Part shown: positions 54,306 through 63,002 of the stretch, piece after piece | How positions within the stretch are numbered: the first letter of the stretch is position 1 | How the letters are laid out: every line of letters starts with the position of its first letter | Source: JBMDXK01 sp048594375 | Lineage (GTDB): Bacteria > Pseudomonadota > Alphaproteobacteria > Rhizobiales > Methylopilaceae | Reading direction: 5' to 3' | NCBI GenBank assembly: GCA_048594375.1 | Contig: JBMDXK010000018.1 | Coordinates: forward strand, 62,001-126,000 | Length of the DNA stretch: 64,000 nucleotides | Notes under the pieces: model-generated | Told to the model about the DNA's origin: nothing | Database searches by the model: none | What the model saw: only the letters and a program-made list of their open reading frames with translations | Made by a program: the position numbers and the translations under genes

Positions 54306-55460
54306 ATGCCAACCGCACTCTTCCTCATTGGCTACGATGCCTACGTCAGACCAGCCTTCAACATTGCAACCGCACTCCAAACACACGGCTGGCATTGCAC
54401 GTTCTACCACCTGGATTTTGACGGCAACACACTCTCGGAAAGACAAAAACGCCCGTTTACAGAACTGCCAACTATTACCCGTGAAACGCTAGAAAACCTA
54501 CTGAAAAACAATACGTTCGATTGTGTATTCCTAGGCTTCGGGGGACGCTCGGTGATGCAGCTTGACACTACCATAAACCATATTTGCCCTCAATCTAAAA
54601 TTGTGACCTTATTTCCAGGGATTTGTTGGGGCGACAGGGACAACGGATTGCTGGTGCGCGCGGCATCCGATGTTATTTTTTGCAATTCTCAAGCAGATTG
54701 CGATACTTATCAAGAATTGGCAACTATTTATGGGTTCGATGGCAAGAATACAGTCATCACAGGATATCCACAGATTTTCAATGTAGAGAAAAAAGCCCCC
54801 ATCACATCTTTTGACGCCATTAAAACCATCACTTATTTCGACCAGAATATTATTCCGAAAAAACAACAGCAAAGACAATATCTTGCAAGAAAACTGGTGC
54901 AACTGGCAAAAATATACCCCGACAAAACCCTTTGCATTAAACTGCGGAACACACCCGATGAGTTTATTGCCCATAAAGACAGGCTCAACCTTTATCCGCT
55001 CATTCAGCAAACCGGCGCGGTACCTTCCAATCTGGTATTCTCAACCGAAGATATTGAGGAATGTATCGAAAAGACCGATCTGGCGCTTTCGGTAAGTTCA
55101 ACAGCGCTGATTGAAACCATGGCGCGGGGCATTTTAAGCTATGCGCTTGCGGATTTTGGTATCCGCCATGAATATGGTACGCCCTACTTTATAGGCAGCA
55201 ACATTCTGCGTCCGTTTACCGCTATTGAAAACGGCGTTGTTGCTTATCCTGACGCACAATGGCTTGCCGCAAACGCGCAACCGTTGAGGAGCGATCTGCA
55301 TATATTTGCCCAAACGCCGGTTCAAAGCCGCAGCCGCACCCTATCACCCGCATTGCAGGATTATTTTGCCCAGCGCGCTCTTTTGCCGAAACTGCCGCTT
55401 TATAAAAAAGTCTTTCGCGCATTTTGCGCAAAAATCAACGGGGTTTTGCCGCGGAAATAG
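54306..55460 (+). CDS. Putative GT-B-type glycosyltransferase, divergent from the neu operon
   Basis: This 384-residue protein has no close named match that I recall; it resembles uncharacterised glycosyltransferases found with sialic-acid genes. It has the N-terminal Rossmann start TALFLIGYDAYVRPAFNIATALQTHG, a central FPGICWGDRDNGLLVRAASDVIFCNSQAD, and a C-terminal GT-B-like LALSVSSTALIETMARG (near residue 262-278). It has no signal peptide. It may add sugar or phosphate-linked groups to the same surface polymer. Substrate unknown. Confidence 0.65.
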   Translation: MPTALFLIGYDAYVRPAFNIATALQTHGWHCTFYHLDFDGNTLSERQKRPFTELPTITRETLENLLKNNTFDCVFLGFGGRSVMQLDTTINHICPQSKIVTLFPGICWGDRDNGLLVRAASDVIFCNSQADCDTYQELATIYGFDGKNTVITGYPQIFNVEKKAPITSFDAIKTITYFDQNIIPKKQQQRQYLARKLVQLAKIYPDKTLCIKLRNTPDEFIAHKDRLNLYPLIQQTGAVPSNLVFSTEDIEECIEKTDLALSVSSTALIETMARGILSYALADFGIRHEYGTPYFIGSNILRPFTAIENGVVAYPDAQWLAANAQPLRSDLHIFAQTPVQSRSRTLSPALQDYFAQRALLPKLPLYKKVFRAFCAKINGVLPRK

Positions 55461-55570
55461 ATGTTTTTTCGCAATTAAAATTCAAGGCTGAGAATCGCTT
55501 GGAGAGGAATCTGAGGGGGCGGGAAATTTTTCGCTATACACCAGCGTTCGTCATCCGCCATAAGGAAAAT

Positions 55571-57844
55571 TCAGACAGGAAGATTGTGTTTTTCTGCAAA
55601 ATTTTGGAGAAATTCACGGATAGAATGCTGGCTGTGATAAGGTGCAGCGAGCAGCTCTTCCATCCGTTCGCGCACATTTCCCGCATCCAGATTCAGCAAC
55701 ATGGATTTAACCGGCCCGATTGAAGCCGCAGACATGGAAATGGCATTAAAGCCAAGGCCGATGAGGGCCAGCGCTTCCAGCGGTCTGGAGGCCAGCTCGC
55801 CGCACAATGTGACCGGCTTGCCTGCTTCCCGCGCCTTGGTGACAATCAGACGCAACGCGCGCAGCACCGGCGCACTGAGCGGATCAAAGCGATCTGCCAC
55901 GCGGGTGTTGCCCCGATCCGCCGCAAAAAGATGCTGCACCAGATCATTCGAGCCAACCGAAACAAAATCCACACGCTCCAACAATTCATCCAGCTGAAAC
56001 AGAACCGATGGCACTTCAATCATAGCACCCAGCAGAATTTTTTCCGGGATACGATGCCCCCAATGCTTTAGATGCGCCTTTTCTTTTTCCAAAATAGCAC
56101 GTGCAGCATCAAATTCTTCCACCGCAGCAACCATGGGGAACATCAGCCGCAGCTCACGCCCCGCAGCGGCTTTCAATAACGCGCGGATTTGTGAACGCAT
56201 CAGCGCCGGACGATCCAGCCCCATGCGGATAGCACGCCAGCCTAATGCCGGATTTTCTTCATGCACCTGACGCATATAAGGCAATACCTTATCACCGCCA
56301 ATATCCAGCGTGCGGAAAATAACCGGCCTGCCGCCCGCCGCATCCAGCACCGAACGGTAAAGATGCTCCTGCTCGCCGGTACGCGGGAAACTGGTGGCCA
56401 GCATGAACTGCAATTCTGTGCGGAACAACCCAATTCCCGCAGCGCCTGTTTCGCTCAAATGCGGCAGATCAACCAGCAATCCGGCATTCAGCAGCATCAA
56501 CACCGCTTCCCCGTCACGGGTAATTGACGGCCGATCCCGCAAGGCACGATACTGGGCTTGACGGCGCGCCCGAAAACGCACTTTTTCCGCATACGCTTTT
56601 TCCACATCCGCCGGAGGCCGGATATGCACTTCTCCGGTGCTGCCATCCACAATAATCGGATCGCCCGGCTCCACCATACCCACCACATTCGCCGCAAGAC
56701 CCACGGTTGCAATACCCAGCGCCCGCGCCACAATGGAAACATGGCTTGTGGTGCCGCCTTCTTCCAGCACAAGCCCCCGCAAACGGGAGCGATCATAATC
56801 CAGCAAGGCAGCCGGCCCCATATTGCGCGCAACAAGAATGGTATTTTCCGGCTCGCATTCTTCCGCATGATGCTCATCATTGCCATGCAACACCCGCAGC
56901 AGCCGGTTCGCCAGATCATCCAGATCATGCAGCCGCTCACGGATATAAGGATCAACCTGCCGCTGCATCCGCGCGCGCGTATCCGATTGCACCCGCTCCA
57001 CCGCCGCTTCCGCCGTCAGCCCCTGCAAAATAGCCTCGCGCATCCGGCGCACCCAGCCGCGATCATGCGCAAACATGCGGAACGCTTCCAGAATATCACG
57101 GTGCTCACCGCTATCGGCCATATCCCCCTGATTAAGAAGGCTGTCCAGCGTATGACGCAACGTCTCGATGGCCGTATCAAGCCGTTGCAGCTCGGTATGA
57201 ATATCTTCTGCAATCAGATTTTTTGCTGTAAACGTCCGCGGCTCATGCAGCACCACATGCCCCAGACCAATGCCTTCTGCCAGTGAAACAGCTTTAATAT
57301 GCAAAGGCCGCCGCACAATAGGCTCCGAACCCGGACGCGAAAGGGAGGACAGCTCACCCGAAGCAATCATTTCCGCAATCACCATCGCAGTGGTTTGCAG
57401 CGCTTCAATTTCTTCTTCCGTATATACCCGATGTGACTGGTTCTGCACCACCAGCACCCCCAGCGTATTGCCTGCCCGCAAAATCGGCACACCCATAAAG
57501 GCATGATAGATTTCCTCGCCGGTTTCAGGACGATACACAAACGCCGGATGCTCCTGCGCCTCGGAAAGATTGAGCGGCTGCGCCTCGCGGGCAATCAAAC
57601 CCACAAGACCTTCATTCAGGCGCAGACTTGTGCGGTGAACCGCTTCGGCTTTCAAACCTTCGGTGGCATAAAGTTCAAGGGTGCTATCCGCTTGCAGCAC
57701 ATAAATGGAGCAAACCTCTGCCACCATATTCGCAGCGATCAGCACAACAATCTTGTTGAGCCGCTCCTGAGCATCAATAGGCTCTGCCATAACCTCGCGG
57801 AGGCGACGAAGCAGAACGCGGGGGCCACCAAAACCACCTCGCAT
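55571..57844 (-). CDS. ptsP: Nitrogen-PTS phosphoenolpyruvate-protein phosphotransferase (EI-Ntr)
   Basis: PtsP takes phosphate from PEP and starts the regulatory nitrogen PTS chain. From ATG 57844 (GGAG seven bases upstream) it is 757 residues. A GAF domain (residues about 20-150, with the LNEGLVGLIAREAQPLNL pattern) is followed by the enzyme I part: active H368 in EEGGTTSHVSIVARALG, the PEP-binding barrel with LFRTELQFM, and the catalytic Cys in TLCGELASRP. It is adjacent to lysC, as in other Rhizobiales. Confidence 0.96.
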   Translation of the reverse strand: MRGGFGGPRVLLRRLREVMAEPIDAQERLNKIVVLIAANMVAEVCSIYVLQADSTLELYATEGLKAEAVHRTSLRLNEGLVGLIAREAQPLNLSEAQEHPAFVYRPETGEEIYHAFMGVPILRAGNTLGVLVVQNQSHRVYTEEEIEALQTTAMVIAEMIASGELSSLSRPGSEPIVRRPLHIKAVSLAEGIGLGHVVLHEPRTFTAKNLIAEDIHTELQRLDTAIETLRHTLDSLLNQGDMADSGEHRDILEAFRMFAHDRGWVRRMREAILQGLTAEAAVERVQSDTRARMQRQVDPYIRERLHDLDDLANRLLRVLHGNDEHHAEECEPENTILVARNMGPAALLDYDRSRLRGLVLEEGGTTSHVSIVARALGIATVGLAANVVGMVEPGDPIIVDGSTGEVHIRPPADVEKAYAEKVRFRARRQAQYRALRDRPSITRDGEAVLMLLNAGLLVDLPHLSETGAAGIGLFRTELQFMLATSFPRTGEQEHLYRSVLDAAGGRPVIFRTLDIGGDKVLPYMRQVHEENPALGWRAIRMGLDRPALMRSQIRALLKAAAGRELRLMFPMVAAVEEFDAARAILEKEKAHLKHWGHRIPEKILLGAMIEVPSVLFQLDELLERVDFVSVGSNDLVQHLFAADRGNTRVADRFDPLSAPVLRALRLIVTKAREAGKPVTLCGELASRPLEALALIGLGFNAISMSAASIGPVKSMLLNLDAGNVRERMEELLAAPYHSQHSIREFLQNFAEKHNLPV

Positions 57845-57966
57845 GAGCCATCTCCATCTGCTGCGACGCCAAAACACGTCAGTGAAATCTAAAGCAACTA
57901 TCCCTTTTATGCAGGCTCCTTTCAAGGTACCCGCAGGATTTTTCTGATTATTAGCCCAAAAGAGGT

Positions 57967-57989
57967 GGAAAAACCTTAAACGGTTTTCC
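57967..57989 (-). terminator. Stem-loop between lysC and ptsP
   Basis: GGAAAACC and GGTTTTTCC (one bulge) form a hairpin 26 bases after the lysC stop and upstream of ptsP. The following minus-strand bases are pyrimidine-rich but lack a strong T-run, so function is likely only. Confidence 0.45.
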
Positions 57990-58014
57990 CTTTATATTAC
58001 AAAGCCTCGCTTTA

Positions 58015-59271
58015 CTAAGCCGGACGATCCAGCCCGTAAGCCGTGTGCAAGGTACGCACAGCCAGCTCCGCATAGGCCGCATCAATCAGCACAGAGATTT
58101 TAATTTCCGATGTGGCAATCACCCGGATATTGATGCCCTTTTCCGAAAGAGCGCGGAACGCTGTGGCTGCAACACCCGTATGCGAACGCATCCCGATACC
58201 CACCACAGACACCTTCACCACATCTTTCACGCCTTCAACCTCAGCGCAATTGATTTCAGCCGCATTTTTTTTCAGCACATCCAGCGCGCGCTCAAAATCC
58301 ACCACCGGCACCGTAAATGTCATATCCGTAGCATTGCCATCTTCGGAAATGTTCTGGACAATCATATCCACGTTAATATTGGAATCCGCCAACGGCACAA
58401 AAATAGCCGCCGCCGCACCCGGACGGTCTTTCACCGCACGCAAGGTGATTTGCGCTTCATCCTTGGAATAAGCAATACCCGTTACAACCTGTTGTTCCAC
58501 AATTTCATCCTCTTCACAGATGAGAGTACCATAAGGGAGACCGCCCAACTCCGGCGGCAAAGCATCAGGGGCATCAAACGATGAACGCACCAGCACCCGC
58601 ACGTTGTGCGTCATGGCCATTTCCACCGAACGCACCTGCAACACCTTCGCGCCTAGCGAGGCCATTTCCAGCATTTCTTCAAACGACACCCGCGCCTGAT
58701 GCCGCGCTTGCGGCACTATCCGCGGATCTGTCGTATAGACGCCATCCACATCCGTATAAATATCGCAGCGATCCGCCTTTACACCCGCAGCAATCGCCAC
58801 CGCGCTCGTATCCGACCCGCCACGACCCAATGTGGCAATGCGGCCATCTTCCGCAATACCCTGAAAACCAGCAATCACCGGAATTTCACGCGCCTGTATG
58901 GCCGCTATCAAGGTATCCCCATCAATACCCGTAATACGCGCCGAACCATGCGCATTATCCGTGGTAAGAGGAATCTGCCAGCCATGCCAGGAACGGGCAT
59001 TCAAACCCATATCCTGCAATACCAAAGCCAAAAGGCCAGAGGTCACCTGCTCACCGGACGCGACAATCGCATCATACTCCTTAGGATCATAAAGCGGCGA
59101 TGCTTCCCGGCACCACGCAACCAACTGGTTCGTAGCACCCGCCATAGCAGACACCACCACCGCCACCTCATTGCCGGCTTCAATCTCGCGTTTGACGTGA
59201 CGCGCAACATTCCGGATCCGCTCAATATTGGCCACCGAAGTGCCACCAAATTTCATCACAATACGGGCCAT
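58015..59271 (-). CDS. lysC: Aspartate kinase
   Basis: LysC phosphorylates aspartate, the first step to lysine, methionine and threonine. From ATG 59271 it is 418 residues. The kinase domain starts MARIVMKFGGTSVANIERI, with GRGGSDTSAVAIAAGVKADRCDIYTDVDGVYTTDPR. Two ACT domains follow at the C-terminus for feedback control by end product (RVIATSEIKISVLI). It is divergent from ubiG, with 284 bases and no other gene between them. Confidence 0.96.
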   Translation of the reverse strand: MARIVMKFGGTSVANIERIRNVARHVKREIEAGNEVAVVVSAMAGATNQLVAWCREASPLYDPKEYDAIVASGEQVTSGLLALVLQDMGLNARSWHGWQIPLTTDNAHGSARITGIDGDTLIAAIQAREIPVIAGFQGIAEDGRIATLGRGGSDTSAVAIAAGVKADRCDIYTDVDGVYTTDPRIVPQARHQARVSFEEMLEMASLGAKVLQVRSVEMAMTHNVRVLVRSSFDAPDALPPELGGLPYGTLICEEDEIVEQQVVTGIAYSKDEAQITLRAVKDRPGAAAAIFVPLADSNINVDMIVQNISEDGNATDMTFTVPVVDFERALDVLKKNAAEINCAEVEGVKDVVKVSVVGIGMRSHTGVAATAFRALSEKGINIRVIATSEIKISVLIDAAYAELAVRTLHTAYGLDRPA

Positions 59272-59555
59272 GGTCAACCACTCACTCGCCACAAGAATGC
59301 GCCACCTCGCCTATTCAAGCCAAACCCTAGCCAATATAAAGGTAGCGCCACTATCCAAAAGTGGCCTATACATAACGGGCTGCTTCAAGAATATCAATCA
59401 TTGATATTTTATTAGAGTGATTTCATTTAAAAAAAATCACATGAAATAACTCTAACTTCTTGTATTTACGCAATTATTGAGCGAAATATGATATACACTT
59501 TTGCTGATATTGCTATTATACAGAAAAATTTGTGCCAATCTTGCGGAGTGCCTTC

Positions 59556-60317
59556 ATGACAGCATCCTCAACCACCCCAGCACCCTTCAATCCGGTTGAT
59601 GCGGAAGAAGTGGCACGCTTCGCCGCCCTTGCCCATGAATGGTGGGATGAACACGGCGCTTATGCGCCCCTACACGGCATGACACCGATTCGGGTGCGTT
59701 TCATCCGCGATTGTATTGCAGAGCATTTTTCGTCTGCACGCGCACACGCAACGCCCTTAGATGGTTTGCAGATTCTGGACATCGGCTGCGGCGGCGGCTT
59801 GCTGGCCGAACCTTTATGCCGTCTGGGCGCAACAGTCACAGGGATTGATCCGGCTGACGCCTCCATTGCCGTGGCGCGCCTCCATGCCGAACAGGCCGGG
59901 CTTGCCATCACCTATGAAGCCATTACGGCCGAAGCCATGCTCGAATCAGGCCAGCGCTTCGATGTGGTGATTGCCTCCGAAGTGCTGGAACATGTGCCGG
60001 AACCCCACGCCATGTGGCAAACCATGGCCGCACTGGTCAAACCCAACGGGCTGGTGCTGGTATCAACCATCAACCGGACACTGAAAGCCTATGCTCTCGC
60101 CATTGTAGGCGCAGAATATATCCTGCGCTGGCTGCCCATCGGCACCCATGACTGGAACAAATTTATCACCCCCCATGAAATGACCGGGTTTGCAGAACAG
60201 GCCGGCCTGAATGTCTGCGATAAACAAGGCATGATCTATAATCCGCTAACGCGCTCATGGTCGCTCTCGCACACGGATCTGGCAGTCAATTATTGGCTGG
60301 GTGCGTGCAAAAGCTGA
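59556..60317 (+). CDS. ubiG: Ubiquinone biosynthesis O-methyltransferase
   Basis: UbiG does both O-methylations of ubiquinone synthesis. The 253-residue protein has the SAM motif ILDIGCGGGLLAEPLCRLGATVTGIDPAD (residues about 69-97), VIASEVLEHVPEP and LVLVSTINRTLKAYALAIVGAEYILRWLP. It carries the N-terminal AHEWWDEHGAYAPLHGMTPIRV that is typical of UbiG. ATG 59556 has GGAG upstream. The lysC/ubiG divergence is usual. Confidence 0.96.
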   Translation: MTASSTTPAPFNPVDAEEVARFAALAHEWWDEHGAYAPLHGMTPIRVRFIRDCIAEHFSSARAHATPLDGLQILDIGCGGGLLAEPLCRLGATVTGIDPADASIAVARLHAEQAGLAITYEAITAEAMLESGQRFDVVIASEVLEHVPEPHAMWQTMAALVKPNGLVLVSTINRTLKAYALAIVGAEYILRWLPIGTHDWNKFITPHEMTGFAEQAGLNVCDKQGMIYNPLTRSWSLSHTDLAVNYWLGACKS

Positions 60318-60350
60318 CCATTCCAGCGCGCGCATCATGAAAGAACCCTT

Positions 60351-61073
60351 TTACTGAAACTTTGATACTTTTTTGAACTGTAAATAACAGGGCTTGCGGC
60401 CTTCACGGATCGCTTTTGCTTCGTAACGGGTGCGTACCCAATGCGGCCATGGCGCACTCCAATCCGTGTGGTGTTCGGCCAGCCACTCAAACGCTTGCGG
60501 GGCGCGGCGCACATGCTGCAATGTCCAATCCACATAGGTATCAATATCACTGGCAAAACGCCACAGCATCCCATCCTTCAAGACGCGCGCAAATTTTGCA
60601 ACATTGGAATCAGACACGAAGCGACGCTTCCAATTGCGCTTTTTCGGCCAAGGATCCGGATACAGCAGGTCAATCTGCGCCAAGGATTGTGCGGGCAGCC
60701 AATCCAGCAGCTTTACCGCATCATCATTATAAAGGCGGATGTTTTTTATATTATGCTCGCTGATACGGGCAACGGCTTTGGCCATGCCGTTCACAAAGGG
60801 CTCAACGCCGATAAAGCCAATGTCTGGTTGACGCAACGCTTGCGCAATAAGATGCTCCCCGCCCCCAAACCCAATTTCAAGCCGCACTTCTTTCACTGAC
60901 ACAGGAAAAAGCTCAACAAGCTGTGCGGGTGCGCGCTCATCAAGAGTGATGCGCAATGTGGGGAGTATGTTTTCAATCAGATCCGACTGCATTTTACGCA
61001 AAGGCTTGCCTTTGCGGCGGCCATGAAAACAGCCAGTGTTGAATTGATTTTCGGGACAGTGATTGTCGGACAT
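60351..61073 (-). CDS. trmB: tRNA (guanine-46-N7)-methyltransferase
   Basis: TrmB makes m7G46 in tRNA. The 240-residue protein has EIGFGGGEHLIAQALRQPDIGFIGVEPFVNG and the substrate motif LLYPDPWPKKRNWKRRFVS. It lies downstream of metK. In related genomes rimP follows directly on the same strand; here rimP is at 2847-3524, about 57 kb away. Confidence 0.96.
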   Translation of the reverse strand: MSDNHCPENQFNTGCFHGRRKGKPLRKMQSDLIENILPTLRITLDERAPAQLVELFPVSVKEVRLEIGFGGGEHLIAQALRQPDIGFIGVEPFVNGMAKAVARISEHNIKNIRLYNDDAVKLLDWLPAQSLAQIDLLYPDPWPKKRNWKRRFVSDSNVAKFARVLKDGMLWRFASDIDTYVDWTLQHVRRAPQAFEWLAEHHTDWSAPWPHWVRTRYEAKAIREGRKPCYLQFKKVSKFQ

Positions 61074-61098
61074 GGCTTCTGCTCAGCAGGATCAATGC

Positions 61099-61132
61099 AA
61101 AAAATCAGGACACAGATTCCCTGCGTCCTGAT
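61099..61132 (-). terminator. Rho-independent terminator of metK
   Basis: On the minus strand ATCAGGAC and GTCCTGAT (extended inward by CAG/CTG) form a stem followed by TTTTTT. It begins 25 bases after the metK stop and ends before trmB. Confidence 0.85.
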
Positions 61133-61156
61133 TGTTCCGTTTCTGAAATACGGCTC

Positions 61157-62329
61157 TTAAGCGACAGCGGATTTAATAGCATCCACGAGATCGATTTTTT
61201 CCCATGAGAAGCCGCCGTCCGCTTCTGGAGCGCGGCCAAAATGACCATAGGCTGCGGTGCGGGCGTAAATCGGACGGTTCAGCTCAAGATGCTTGCGGAT
61301 ACCGCGGGGTGTGAGATCCATCACATTGCCCAGTGCCGCTTCAAGCACAGATTCTTCCACCTGACCTGTGCCATGCAAATCAACATAAATTGAAAGTGGT
61401 TTTGCAACGCCGATGGCATAAGAAAGCTGAATAGTGCAGCGCTCTGCAAGGCCAGCCGCAACCACGTTTTTCGCCAGATAGCGGGAAGCATAAGCCGCAG
61501 AACGATCCACTTTTGTAGGATCTTTGCCGGAAAAAGCGCCGCCGCCATGAGGTGCTGCCCCACCATAAGTATCCACAATGATTTTACGACCTGTCAGACC
61601 GCAATCACCATCGGGCCCACCGATGACAAATTTTCCGGTGGGGTTAATGTGCCATTCGGTGCTGTTATTGATCCAGCCGTCGGGCAATGACGCACGAATA
61701 TAAGGCTCCACAAGGCTGCGCACGTCATTGGAGGACATGCTTGCATCCAGATGCTGGGTGGAGAGAACGATAGAGGTGGCTTCCACAGGTTTGCCGTCCA
61801 CATAGCGTACAGTAACCTGACTTTTCGCATCAGGGCCGAGCTGTGCGGCTTCGCCGGATTTGCGCACTTGCGCGAGGCGACGCAAAATGCGGTGCGCATA
61901 ATAAATAGGGGCAGGCATTAAATCAGGGGTTTCGCGGCACGCATAGCCGAACATGATGCCTTGGTCGCCGGCGCCTTCGTCTTTATCGCTAGCGGCATCC
62001 ACACCTTGTGCGATGTCAGCGGATTGCGCATGAAGCAAAACTTCTACTTCCGCATTCTGCCAATGGAAACCTTCCTGCTCATAACCGATGTCGCGGATGG
62101 CGTCCCGTGCAATCTGGGTTACAACGTCTTTGGTGATGCTTTCAGGGCCACGCACTTCCCCCGCAATAACAACGCGGTTGGTGGTGGCAAGAGTTTCACA
62201 AGCCACCCGCGCCTCCGGCATTGCGCCCAGATAAGCATCGACAACCGCATCAGAGATGCGGTCACATACTTTATCGGGGTGGCCTTCAGAAACGGATTCA
62301 CTGGTAAAAAGATAGCTGTTGCGCGGCAC
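61157..62329 (-). CDS. metK: S-adenosylmethionine synthase
   Basis: MetK joins methionine and ATP to SAM. The 390-residue protein has TSESVSEGHPDKVCDRISDAV, GAGDQGIMFGYAC and the P-loop GGGAFSGKDPTKVDRSAAY. It uses a GTG start (62327-62329) with GGAG eight bases upstream. A structured leader lies upstream. It follows the phrR-type gene and precedes trmB. Confidence 0.97.
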   Translation of the reverse strand: MPRNSYLFTSESVSEGHPDKVCDRISDAVVDAYLGAMPEARVACETLATTNRVVIAGEVRGPESITKDVVTQIARDAIRDIGYEQEGFHWQNAEVEVLLHAQSADIAQGVDAASDKDEGAGDQGIMFGYACRETPDLMPAPIYYAHRILRRLAQVRKSGEAAQLGPDAKSQVTVRYVDGKPVEATSIVLSTQHLDASMSSNDVRSLVEPYIRASLPDGWINNSTEWHINPTGKFVIGGPDGDCGLTGRKIIVDTYGGAAPHGGGAFSGKDPTKVDRSAAYASRYLAKNVVAAGLAERCTIQLSYAIGVAKPLSIYVDLHGTGQVEESVLEAALGNVMDLTPRGIRKHLELNRPIYARTAAYGHFGRAPEADGGFSWEKIDLVDAIKSAVA

Positions 62330-62353
62330 TGGAGAAGCTCCGGATAATCATTG

Positions 62354-62386
62354 GAACAGAATAAACTCGTTTGAGTGGCTCTGTTC
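62354..62386 (-). promoter_or_regulatory. Structured leader upstream of metK
   Basis: On the minus strand GAACAGA pairs with TCTGTTC, and inside it ACTC pairs with GAGT around AAAC, leaving unpaired GCC and TTAT. It lies 25 bases before the GTG start and just upstream of the ribosome site. It could regulate metK translation; it does not match a SAM riboswitch class I know. Confidence 0.45.
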
Positions 62387-62435
62387 TGACAGTATCACCG
62401 GCTCAGGTCAAGAGTGCAAAAACAGCTTTCTTCTT

Positions 62436-62855
62436 TCACTCCGCGTTTGCATCTTCTTTTTCGGCAAGCACTGCGACCAGATCAATAATCCGACGGCGCA
62501 CTTTTGCGTCACGAATACGCATAAAATGCTTGGTCAATTGCAAGCCTTCCGATGTGCTGAGAAAATCTGACACATAATCGGTTGCACCGCCTTCCGCAAA
62601 CCCCTGCTGTTCTCCCTGCAAGGCGCTGGGTGCATTTTCAAAGAAATACGATACAGGCACACCGAGAACCTGAGCAATATTCTGCATCCGGCTTGCGCCT
62701 ATCCGATTCGTGCCTTTTTCGTATTTCTGCACCTGCTGAAAGGTAATCCCCAAAGCATCGCCAAGTTTTTCTTGGCTTAGGTTTGCAAGGATCCTCCGCA
62801 TACGCACACGGCTTCCCACATGTTGATCTATGGGGTTAGGCACCTTTTTAATCAT
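62436..62855 (-). CDS. XRE-type regulator, PhrR/PraR family
   Basis: This 139-residue protein has a Cro/CI helix-turn-helix: VGSRVRMRRILANLSQEKLGDALGITFQQVQKYEKGTNRIGASRMQNIAQVL (residues about 12-63), then FFENAP and a helical C-terminal part. PhrR was described beside the lnt homologue actA in Sinorhizobium, and PraR is its close relative in Rhizobium; both lie next to lnt and metK, as here. ATG 62855 has AAGGAG seven bases upstream; a longer frame is unlikely. Confidence 0.9.
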   Translation of the reverse strand: MIKKVPNPIDQHVGSRVRMRRILANLSQEKLGDALGITFQQVQKYEKGTNRIGASRMQNIAQVLGVPVSYFFENAPSALQGEQQGFAEGGATDYVSDFLSTSEGLQLTKHFMRIRDAKVRRRIIDLVAVLAEKEDANAE

Positions 62856-63002
62856 GGTCTTTCTCCTTGCCATATTGCTATGGCCGTATTTCCTAAAACT
62901 CCCTTGAACACCCACTGCGTCATTGGTGCTTTCAACCTGTTCCCGTGTTTATAATACAACTAAGCTGTGTATTTTTATACATGCGCATTTGTGATGCAAA
63001 AG

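Noticed and set aside
62330..62435. A SAM-II or SAM/SAH riboswitch before metK
   Set aside because: The leader has a stem but not the conserved bases or pseudoknot of those classes as I know them; kept only as an unassigned structure.
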